NCBI GenBank assembly: GCA_019694575.1 | Contig: JAIBBR010000010.1 | Location: forward strand, 1-64,000 | Source: Myxococcaceae bacterium | Lineage (GTDB): Bacteria > Myxococcota > Myxococcia > Myxococcales > Myxococcaceae | DNA: 64,000 nucleotides | Direction of reading: 5' to 3' | Shown: positions 57,157 through 64,000 of the stretch, piece by piece | How positions within the stretch are numbered: the stretch's first letter is position 1 | How the letters are laid out: each line of letters starts with the position of its first letter | Position numbers and translations under genes: made by a program | The notes under the pieces: model-generated | What the model saw: only the letters and a program-made list of their open reading frames with translations | Told to the model about the DNA's origin: nothing | Database searches by the model: none

Positions 57157-58067
57157 CGCCCAGTGGGTGGTGAAAGCTCAAGCTCTTGCAGCACGCGGGT
57201 GAGGGCGGGTGGCAGCTCGCTCATCACATGCAATCGGGTTTTGGTGCGCGGGTGGCTTAGCCCTACGCTGCGGGCGTGCAGAAAGAAGCGATCTAACCCC
57301 TTCATGGGGCGGCCCCCGTACAGTGCGTCGCCCACGATGGGAGCGCCAATCGCCGCCAAATGCGCGCGCACTTGGTGCATCACTCCGGTGATGATGCGCA
57401 TCTCGACGAGCGTCGCGTCTTTTGAACGAGAAAGCGCGCGAAAGAGCGAATGCGCGGGGCGGGCGCCCGCCGCATCGTCAGAGGGCGCCACCTTTGAGCC
57501 GCGTTGCACCAACGCCAGCTCGATTTCGCCCTCGTCGGGCACCGGCCCGGTCACCACCGCCCAATACACCTTGTCGATGTCACGCTTGCCGAAGGCCTCG
57601 CGAACTTTGGCCCACACCTCGCGAGAACGGGCCGCCAACAGCACCCCCGACGTTTCAATGTCTAGCCGGTGGCACAAACCGCCTTCGCGAGGCTCTTCAG
57701 CGGCTTCACGCACTTCGGGGTAGCGAGCCACCAACGCGCTGGCCACGGTGCGCACTTCGCCACTCTTCAGCGGGTGGCAAGGAATGCCCGCGGGTTTGTC
57801 GACGAAGAGCAAGTCGGCATCTTCGTGCAACACGGTGAGCTCCATGGCCGTGTCTTGCGCGAGCGGCACGTCTTCTTGCACCGTCACTTCGATGCGTTGC
57901 CCGAGCGTGAGCGAAAGGCCCTTGGTCGCGCGTCGCCCGTCGACCCGCACCTTGTCTTCTTCGAGCAGCGCTTTGGCTTTGGCCCGCGACAGCTTGAGCT
58001 GTTGCACCAGAAAAACGTCGAGGCGCAGCCCGGCCGCGCCGCCTTCAACCAGTAAAGTGTGTGTCAC
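57153..58067 (-). CDS. RluA-family 23S rRNA / tRNA pseudouridine synthase
   Basis: 304 residues. An S4 RNA-binding domain (about 15-75) precedes the catalytic domain with the RluA signature HRLDIETSG, whose aspartate is catalytic. It isomerises uridine in rRNA or tRNA. It starts with GTG in a GTGA overlap with the kinase stop and overlaps dinB. Which RNA it modifies cannot be read from the sequence. Confidence 0.94.
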   Translation of the reverse strand: MTHTLLVEGGAAGLRLDVFLVQQLKLSRAKAKALLEEDKVRVDGRRATKGLSLTLGQRIEVTVQEDVPLAQDTAMELTVLHEDADLLFVDKPAGIPCHPLKSGEVRTVASALVARYPEVREAAEEPREGGLCHRLDIETSGVLLAARSREVWAKVREAFGKRDIDKVYWAVVTGPVPDEGEIELALVQRGSKVAPSDDAAGARPAHSLFRALSRSKDATLVEMRIITGVMHQVRAHLAAIGAPIVGDALYGGRPMKGLDRFFLHARSVGLSHPRTKTRLHVMSELPPALTRVLQELELSPPTGR

Positions 58068-59233
58068 TCGGTCAGTGCCTCGAAAACTTCTTCAGCCGTT
58101 TGGTACCGATCGTCAGGCTCTTTGCGAATCAACCGGTGGGCCACGCGTGACAACCCTCGCTCGCCCCTGGGGTTGATGGCGGCCAGCGGCGTGGGCTCGG
58201 TTTCGAGCACTTTTTGCCACAACTCGTACGGCGTCTTGGCGTCGAAGGGAGGCCTCCCGGCGAGCAGCTCGTACAAAATGACGCCCAGCGAATAGAGATC
58301 GGCGCGTGCGTCGAGAACCTCGCCGAGAATCTGCTCGGGCGCCATATAGCGAAAGGTGCCCACCAAACGACCGTCAGCGGTCACCGCCGCATCGTCAGCC
58401 AAGAACTTGGCCAGGCCAAAGTCCATCAGGCGCACCAGACGATCTTCATCGACCATGATGTTCGATGGCTTTAAGTCACGGTGAATCAACCCATGGCCGT
58501 GAATGTAGGCAAGCGCTTGGCAAATTTGCAGCGTCACGTCTTTCAACCGGCCGACACGCTCAGGGCGGTTGAGTTGCGCCAATTCACCTTCGCTGGGCCG
58601 CGACAAGAACGGCACGTGCTGGTCGGGCTCGGGAATGTCGTAGGGCAGCGAATTTTCAACCGACATGCCGGCATTGGTGTCGGGCTCGTCGGCCAAGTCG
58701 GCCAGGCGGCGCACCGAGTCGGGGCCGCTTTCGAACGACTGCACTTCTTCGCTCGGGCTTTCTTGCGCGAAGGCCGAAAGATTGAACGGAGAAGGTGCAT
58801 ACTCGTTCGACATTTCGTCTTCATCGACTGAAAGTGAATCGCTGCTCGGCGTGTCGGCCGGGCGGTTGAGCGCGTGCCGGTGCGCCTTGATGGCTTTCGA
58901 AAGCCCCTGGTCGCTCGACAGTTCTCCTGCTGACAACGACAGGTAGTGGCGCAGGGTGAGCCCGTCGACCAGCTCCATCGCCAGGTACGGGTACCCCTGG
59001 TACACGCCGGTGTCGTAGACCTTCACCACGTTGGGGTGAGACAGGTCTTCGAGCGTTTCGAATTCACGGGCCAAGCGGCGGGCCGCGCGGGGGTCTAACG
59101 CGGGGCCCGTGGACAGCAGCTTCAAAGCCGCGAGCTCACCGCTGCGGCGATCGATGGCGCGGTAAACGGTACCCACGCCGCCACTGCCTAAGGTTTCAAG
59201 AACACGGTAGGGGCCAATGACTTTCGGAGGCAT
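58064..59233 (-). CDS. Serine/threonine protein kinase with large insert
   Basis: 389 residues. The kinase has the glycine loop [10 protein letters not shown], lysine in [15 protein letters not shown] (251-258), DFGLAK and APE (298-300). Between helix D and helix E an insert of about 125 residues (101-225), acidic and Ser/Pro-rich, interrupts the fold. There is no membrane segment or extra sensor domain. It may phosphorylate FHA-binding proteins such as those encoded elsewhere in the window. I start at the ATG 59233; the longer frame crosses the uppS start region. Confidence 0.93.
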   Translation of the reverse strand: MPPKVIGPYRVLETLGSGGVGTVYRAIDRRSGELAALKLLSTGPALDPRAARRLAREFETLEDLSHPNVVKVYDTGVYQGYPYLAMELVDGLTLRHYLSLSAGELSSDQGLSKAIKAHRHALNRPADTPSSDSLSVDEDEMSNEYAPSPFNLSAFAQESPSEEVQSFESGPDSVRRLADLADEPDTNAGMSVENSLPYDIPEPDQHVPFLSRPSEGELAQLNRPERVGRLKDVTLQICQALAYIHGHGLIHRDLKPSNIMVDEDRLVRLMDFGLAKFLADDAAVTADGRLVGTFRYMAPEQILGEVLDARADLYSLGVILYELLAGRPPFDAKTPYELWQKVLETEPTPLAAINPRGERGLSRVAHRLIRKEPDDRYQTAEEVFEALTE

Positions 59234-59308
59234 GGACGAACGGGCGCGGGCGAGGCAAGAGCAACAGGCACATCTTCGCTGTTTCATCACCCAAGGTGAA
59301 GGGATAGG

Positions 59309-60088
59309 TTGATTCTTGAACTGATGGAGTCGACCTTTGCGCGTGAAGAAGAAGTAAAGACCAAGCCGCTGCCGGGCCATGTAGGCATCATCATGGACGG
59401 CAATGGCCGCTGGGCCGAAGGGCAGGGCCGCCGGCGCCTCGATGGGCACCGCGAAGGTTCGCAGAGCGTGCGTGAGGTGACGCGCTGCGCCCGACGGCTC
59501 GGGCTAAAAGCGCTCACGTTGTACGCCTTTTCGTCACAGAACTGGGCCCGCCCACTCGACGAAGTGACCGGGTTGATGGCGCTGCTGGCCGAGTTTTTGA
59601 GCAAAGAGCGCGAAGAAATCATGACCAACGGCATTCGGCTCAATGCCATTGGTCAGCTCGACAAGCTGCCGGTGTTGGTGCGGGGGCCCCTTGAAGCGCT
59701 GCGCAAAGAAAGCAGGGGCAACAAAGGCATGGTGCTCAGCCTGGCGCTCTCGTACGGAGGCCGCGAAGAGCTGGTGAGCGCCGCCCGCACCGCGATGGAA
59801 AAAGCGAAGCGCGGAGAGCTCGACCCAAGCAAGCTCGACGCCGACACGTTCGAGACGTTTTTATGGACCGCCGATTTACCCCCCGTCGATTTGGTGATTC
59901 GCACCAGCGGCGAAAAGCGCATCTCGAATTTTCTGCTCTGGCAAAGCGCGTACGCTGAATACGTGTTCGCCGACGTGCAGTGGCCCGACTTTCGGGCGCC
60001 GCAGTTGCTCGACGCGATTTCTGAATACCAACGTCGCGACCGCCGGTTTGGTCTCACCGGTGCGCAGGCGAAACCGGCCCCGCCTTGA
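59309..60088 (+). CDS. uppS: Undecaprenyl diphosphate synthase (di-trans,poly-cis)
   Basis: 259 residues. It carries [13 protein letters not shown] with the catalytic aspartate, [20 protein letters not shown] and [19 protein letters not shown]. It makes the C55 lipid carrier used for peptidoglycan and O-antigen synthesis. The start is TTG at 59309 (AAGGGATAGG upstream) or ATG at 59324. It is divergent from the kinase operon and first of uppS-cdsA-rseP. Confidence 0.96.
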   Translation: MILELMESTFAREEEVKTKPLPGHVGIIMDGNGRWAEGQGRRRLDGHREGSQSVREVTRCARRLGLKALTLYAFSSQNWARPLDEVTGLMALLAEFLSKEREEIMTNGIRLNAIGQLDKLPVLVRGPLEALRKESRGNKGMVLSLALSYGGREELVSAARTAMEKAKRGELDPSKLDADTFETFLWTADLPPVDLVIRTSGEKRISNFLLWQSAYAEYVFADVQWPDFRAPQLLDAISEYQRRDRRFGLTGAQAKPAPP

Positions 60089-60912
60089 ACGAGAAGAACA
60101 AAAACCTGCTGCTGCGCATTGCGTCGGCGGTGGTGCTGCTGCCTCTGGTGCTGTGGCTGCTCTACATGGGCAGCTACTGGACCGCGGTGTTGCTCGCCGT
60201 CGCGTCGGCGGCGTGTGCTTACGAGTACCTGCAGATGACCAACCAAGGCCTGGGTGTGCCCGGCGGGGTGGCGCTGCTTGGGGCGGCGTCAATGCCGTTT
60301 GCGCCTATTATTCACTCCCACGACCCGGGCATGGCGGCGTTGGGCATTTCGGCTGTCGTGGGGGCCCTCTTTTTTTTCTCGTGGTTCTGGCACTTGGTGC
60401 GGGGGCCCTTGGAGCAAGCGCCGGTGCGGGTGGCGCATGTGGTGAGCGGGGTGCTCTTCGGCGGCATTGGCCTCACCGCGGTGGCTGCGCTGCGCATGAT
60501 GCCCGACGGTGGCTGGTGGGTGGTGGCGGCGCTGGTCATCACGTGGGTGAACGACACCTGCGCGTATTTCGCTGGGCGGTTTTTGGGCAAGCACAAGCTC
60601 TACCCCGCCGTGAGCCCGAACAAAACGTGGGAAGGTTTCGCCGGAGGAATGGTCGGCTCCATCGGCGGGTTGTTCATCTTGCGCGCGGGCTTTTTCCCTG
60701 GGTTGAGCGTGATGGACTGCGTGGTGATTGGCGTTTTGGGCGGCATTTGTGGGCCCGCGGGAGACTTGTGCGAGTCGATGTTGAAGCGTGCTTACGGCGC
60801 GAAAGATTCGGGCAACTTGATACCCGGTCACGGCGGCATGCTCGACCGTATCGACGCCTTGCTCTTCAACGCCCCAATGCTGCTCGTTTATTTGCACCTC
60901 ACGCGGCACTGA
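60085..60912 (+). CDS. cdsA: Phosphatidate cytidylyltransferase CdsA
   Basis: 275 residues, start TTG in a TTGA overlap with uppS. It has about eight membrane helices and the CDS signature DSGNLIPGHGGMLDRIDALL near the C-terminus. It converts phosphatidic acid and CTP to CDP-diacylglycerol for phospholipid synthesis. Confidence 0.95.
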   Translation: MNEKNKNLLLRIASAVVLLPLVLWLLYMGSYWTAVLLAVASAACAYEYLQMTNQGLGVPGGVALLGAASMPFAPIIHSHDPGMAALGISAVVGALFFFSWFWHLVRGPLEQAPVRVAHVVSGVLFGGIGLTAVAALRMMPDGGWWVVAALVITWVNDTCAYFAGRFLGKHKLYPAVSPNKTWEGFAGGMVGSIGGLFILRAGFFPGLSVMDCVVIGVLGGICGPAGDLCESMLKRAYGAKDSGNLIPGHGGMLDRIDALLFNAPMLLVYLHLTRH

Positions 60913-60985
60913 CGTCGCGCTTCTTGCGAACGAGAGGCCCAATTCACTGCAACTTGGTTGGGTAACGGTTAACCTCTCTACACTC

Positions 60986-62680
60986 ATGGGTTTACTCGGC
61001 ACACTGGTTCCCTTCGTGGTTCTCTTGGGCGTGTTGGTCACCGTGCACGAGCTCGGTCACTTCTTGGTGGCCAAGGCGTGCGGCGTGAAAGTGCTCAAAT
61101 TTTCTATCGGGTTTGGCCCGCGCATCGTCAGCTTCAAGAAGGGCGAGACCGAGTACCAAATTGCGTGGATACCGCTGGGCGGCTTCGTGAAGATGGCGGG
61201 CGAGCTGCCTGACGAAGAGGTTTCTGCCGAAGATGCACGGCGCAGCTTTACGGTGCAGCCCCCGTGGAAGAAGGCGGCCATCGTCTTCGCGGGCCCGGCT
61301 TTCAACCTTATTTTTCCGGTGCTGTTGGCGTTCTTTCTGTTGCTCGGCGACAAGACGGTGTTGGCACCGCGGGTGGGCTTCGTCGAAGACGACTTGCCCG
61401 GTGCGAAAGCTGGCATTCGCCCTGGCGACCTGATTGTGCAGATAGGCGACGAGCCGATTGTGTCGTTCAATGACATTAGCCAGGCGTTGGTGGGTAAAGC
61501 CGGCACTGAGCTGCCGATTGTCGTCGAGCGCGGAGGGCAGAAGCTGACGTTCCGGTTGTCTCCGGCGCAGCGGCTTGCAGTCGATCCGCTCGAGAAAAAA
61601 GTACAGGGAGTGCTGGGCATTGGCGCTGCCCGCGCTCCAGTGCTCGGAGTGCCTTTGGGCTCGGTGGCCGAAGCGGCCGGTCTGAAGACGTTCGACAGGG
61701 TGGTGCGCATCAACGGTAAAACGGTGAGTACCGAGTTAGAAATGATTCGCGCGCTCCACGACGCACAGGGCGAGCTCAAAGTTGACGCTCTGCGAGGGCA
61801 AGACGTGGCGGTTGCGGCGCAGAGCATTCAGGTGCCGCGGGCGGTGTCAGTCACGGTGCCACGCCAAAGCGGCGAAGGCTACGCAGCGCTCGGTGCCGAG
61901 AGTGCGTCACTTTATGTGTATTCGGTGAAGCCCGACAGCGCGGCCGACAAGGCGGGAATCAAAGCGGGTGACCGCCTTACCGGGCTCGACAACCATGAGC
62001 TGCTCTCTTGGCGTTTCTTGCAAGTCTTCTTAGAAACCGCAGAGACCAAGCCTTTCACGCTGAAGTGGAAAAGCGGCACCGAAGAGAAGTCAGCCGCGGT
62101 GGCGCAGGTATGCTTTCAAGCGAATGACGATTTTCAGACCCGCACTTTTCAGCTCGGTCTGAACCCCTGGCTCGACTCTGACGACTCGACAGACACCAAC
62201 AGCGCGGTCAATGGTGCGTTGACCTTTGAGAAGGTGACAATCTCTACCGGGCCAGTGGCCGCGTTGACCTCGTCGCTCACCTACGTGGCTGAAGGCACCC
62301 GCAAAATCGGCACCATTCTCGGCAAGTTGATTGTGGGCGACGTGCCCATGCGCGCCATGGGCGGCCCCATTGCAATTGCCCAAGCCGCGGGCCAAGCGGC
62401 CGAGGCGGGCGTTGATCAATTCGTCGCGCTCATGGTGATGCTCTCGGTGAACCTGGGGCTGGTGAACTTGTTGCCGATTCCCGTGCTCGACGGCTTCGCG
62501 CTGCTCTCAGCCCTGTGGGAGGCGATTCGTCGCCGCCCGTTGTCGATTCGCGCCCGCGAAGTGGCCAACGCGGTGGGTTTGGTGGTGCTGGCGCTGTTGA
62601 TGGTGCGCGTCTTCTACAACGACATCACCCGGACCTCGCGTGAAGACGTCACCGTGCAGCAGTGCGAAGTGAAGGCTTGA
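60986..62680 (+). CDS. rseP: RseP-type site-2 protease with three PDZ-like domains
   Basis: 564 residues. The zinc motif HELGH is at 21-25 and the third ligand region LDGFALLSALWE near the C-terminus. Four membrane helices frame the periplasmic part, in which I see three PDZ-like units at about 128-190, 215-270 and 308-365; E. coli RseP has two. It cuts membrane-bound anti-sigma factors in envelope stress signalling. The usual dxr gene between cdsA and rseP is absent. Confidence 0.92.
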   Translation: MGLLGTLVPFVVLLGVLVTVHELGHFLVAKACGVKVLKFSIGFGPRIVSFKKGETEYQIAWIPLGGFVKMAGELPDEEVSAEDARRSFTVQPPWKKAAIVFAGPAFNLIFPVLLAFFLLLGDKTVLAPRVGFVEDDLPGAKAGIRPGDLIVQIGDEPIVSFNDISQALVGKAGTELPIVVERGGQKLTFRLSPAQRLAVDPLEKKVQGVLGIGAARAPVLGVPLGSVAEAAGLKTFDRVVRINGKTVSTELEMIRALHDAQGELKVDALRGQDVAVAAQSIQVPRAVSVTVPRQSGEGYAALGAESASLYVYSVKPDSAADKAGIKAGDRLTGLDNHELLSWRFLQVFLETAETKPFTLKWKSGTEEKSAAVAQVCFQANDDFQTRTFQLGLNPWLDSDDSTDTNSAVNGALTFEKVTISTGPVAALTSSLTYVAEGTRKIGTILGKLIVGDVPMRAMGGPIAIAQAAGQAAEAGVDQFVALMVMLSVNLGLVNLLPIPVLDGFALLSALWEAIRRRPLSIRAREVANAVGLVVLALLMVRVFYNDITRTSREDVTVQQCEVKA

Positions 62681-62800
62681 AAGCCAACAGACGGGTGCGT
62701 TTAACCCCAGGCCCCTTTGGGTTGACCCGGCACTCCCTCAATGGTCTCGCTCGTTTAGCGTTGGCGCGACGCCTGCAATCCTCTCTTCGAGGCGATCGCT

Positions 62801-63757
62801 ATGTTTGGCTCCGACAAGCCCAGTCTTCGGCACCTCCCCGAGAACCAAGCCCGGTTCGACATTGATGATGACGATGAACTGAGCAGGCGGCCTGCACAAA
62901 GCGAAGTGCACGCGGCGCTGGTGCGCACGTTCGAATCGCCGCAGTACCAGCCTCCCATGTTGCCCAAAGTGGCCACCGAGCTGATTTCGCTCTCGGCGGT
63001 GCGCGACGTCGACGTGCAGCAGGTGGTGCAAGTGCTGGAGCGCGACAGCTTGTTGGCCGGCCGGGTGCTCAAGCTCGCCAATTCGCCGCGCTTTGGGGGT
63101 TTGGTGCCCATTCAGTCGTTGCGCGGAGCCATTACCCGCATGGGCCTGCGTGAGTTTCGTGACTTGGTGCTCGAAGCGGCGATGAACAGCCGCATCTTTC
63201 GTGCGCCCGGGTACAGCGACGCGCTCGACAAGTTGCGCATGCACGCCGCGGCCACCGCGCACGCGGCCCGAGCGGTGACCCGCTTCACTTCCTTCGAAGC
63301 CGAATATGCCTTCTTGTGCGGCCTGCTCCATGAAGCGGGGTCGGCGGCGGCGCTGGTGGCCCTGGCCGACGTGCCGCGGGGCCAAACGTTGCGCCCCATG
63401 AATGACGTGTGGCCGGTGATTGAAGAGCTGCACGAAAGCCTTGGCCAGCGCTTAATGACGCTGTGGCAAATGCCTGCTGAAGTGGCAATGGTGATTGGCA
63501 ACCACCATCAACTTGAAATCGGAGGGGTGGTGCACCCGCTCGCGGCCATTGTTTTGGTGGCAGAGCATATCGTCGACGGGCTCGGCTTGGGTGGGCCGAC
63601 GGCGCTGGTTCCCACCGGTACTGACACCCTTCGCAAGGCGCAGCAGCTGCAAAAGGCCCGCGCCGCCCTGGGTTTCGACGATGCGCGTTGGCGGGCTGTT
63701 TACAAGACTGTTGCTGATGCGCTGGTGGGGCAGAAAAACGACGCCGCCATGAAGTGA
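62801..63757 (+). CDS. HDOD-domain signalling protein
   Basis: 318 residues. An HDOD domain (about 55-250: LPKVATELISLSAVRDVDVQ; VLERDSLLAGRVLKLANSP; GLLHEAGSAAALVALAD) is related to HD hydrolases but lacks a complete HD active site. HDOD proteins take part in signalling networks and motility in myxobacteria and others. It follows rseP by 120 bases. Confidence 0.9.
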   Translation: MFGSDKPSLRHLPENQARFDIDDDDELSRRPAQSEVHAALVRTFESPQYQPPMLPKVATELISLSAVRDVDVQQVVQVLERDSLLAGRVLKLANSPRFGGLVPIQSLRGAITRMGLREFRDLVLEAAMNSRIFRAPGYSDALDKLRMHAAATAHAARAVTRFTSFEAEYAFLCGLLHEAGSAAALVALADVPRGQTLRPMNDVWPVIEELHESLGQRLMTLWQMPAEVAMVIGNHHQLEIGGVVHPLAAIVLVAEHIVDGLGLGGPTALVPTGTDTLRKAQQLQKARAALGFDDARWRAVYKTVADALVGQKNDAAMK

Positions 63758-63800
63758 CCGCGACGTTTACCTGCGCCCATTACGTGCTACGTGAGCGCGC

Positions 63801-64000
63801 GTGATTTTGGCGCTCGACACTTCGACCCGCACCCTCTCGGCCGCGCTGGTTCGCCCTGACGGCACCGTGGTGGGTGAAACGCGCGTCGGGCCTCCGGCGC
63901 GCATCAGCCAAGCGCTGCCTGGCGAGCTTGAAGCGCTCCTCGTGCGTGCTGGCATGGGTTGGGGTGGCGTTTCAGGCTTCGCGGTGGGGTTGGGGCCCGG
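63801..64000 (+). CDS. tsaB: tRNA threonylcarbamoyladenosine biosynthesis protein TsaB (N-terminal part)
   Basis: The first 66 residues are present; the rest lies beyond the window. The GTG start gives MILALDTSTRTLSAALV, and a later GFAVGLGPG matches the TsaB/YgjD-like actin-fold signature. TsaB supports TsaD in making t6A37 in tRNAs. Confidence 0.85.
   Translation, partial: MILALDTSTRTLSAALVRPDGTVVGETRVGPPARISQALPGELEALLVRAGMGWGGVSGFAVGLGP

Overview
The window looks like a piece of chromosome from a myxobacterium-like bacterium (Myxococcota, former Deltaproteobacteria). GC content is high and genes are densely packed, often with 4-bp start/stop overlaps. The gene content fits that group: FHA-domain sigma-54 activators, many TPR proteins, a myxobacterial-type PilZ protein, a Ser/Thr kinase, a Cys-rich lipoprotein with DxDxDG repeats, and a gene set matching the Myxococcus gliding-motility genes gltK, gltB, gltA and gltC. 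No rRNA, tRNA, CRISPR array, prophage or intact transposase gene was seen.

Layout. 1-635 has no convincing gene but holds a roughly 280-bp imperfect palindrome and a small GGGGTCAA tandem repeat. 636-2837 encodes an ECF sigma factor and an FHA/sigma-54 activator. Divergent from them is an AAA/DUF4143 ATPase gene that begins directly after a near-perfect 29-bp palindrome. 4105-18050 is a complete minus-strand type II secretion operon, gspC-D-E-F-(small ORF)-G-H-I-J-K-L-M-N. 18223-22009 has a helical-repeat protein, an NtrC-type regulator and a repeat lipoprotein whose start codon lies inside a foldback repeat. 22285-26089 is tldD-tldE-parB-like. 26210-29858 is an FHA/TPR operon whose second gene is a damaged relative of a double cyclic-nucleotide-binding protein.

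29935-36696 mixes a TPR membrane protein, a YfcF-type GST, a lipoprotein, an SRPBCC-like protein, a membrane HExxH/TPR protein, PilZ and DUF192. 36693-37671 is a VapBC45-like PIN/DUF433 pair. 37908-42830 is one gene fusing a GlgX debranching enzyme to TreY (maltooligosyltrehalose synthase). 42848-45593 pairs a coiled-coil membrane protein with a VWA protein. 45747-47453 is a divergent TetR/Rieske oxygenase pair with a readable operator over a sigma-70-like promoter. 47433-51649 is the gliding (glt) cluster.

51725-64000 is mostly housekeeping: plsX, an App1/HAD-like protein, a hemerythrin-like protein, pcnB-type nucleotidyltransferase with a large acidic insert, a kinase-rluA-dinB operon, uppS-cdsA-rseP, an HDOD protein and the start of tsaB.

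How the genes fit together. The gsp operon builds a trans-envelope secretion machine except for the prepilin peptidase, which is not in the window. The glt products would form the outer-membrane and periplasmic part of the gliding machinery. uppS, cdsA and plsX serve lipid and cell-envelope precursor synthesis, and rseP envelope stress signalling. The most unusual items are the palindrome-linked ATPase, the two large foldback repeats, the decayed cyclic-nucleotide gene, the GlgX-TreY fusion, the kinase and pcnB insertions, and the small membrane ORF inside the gsp operon.
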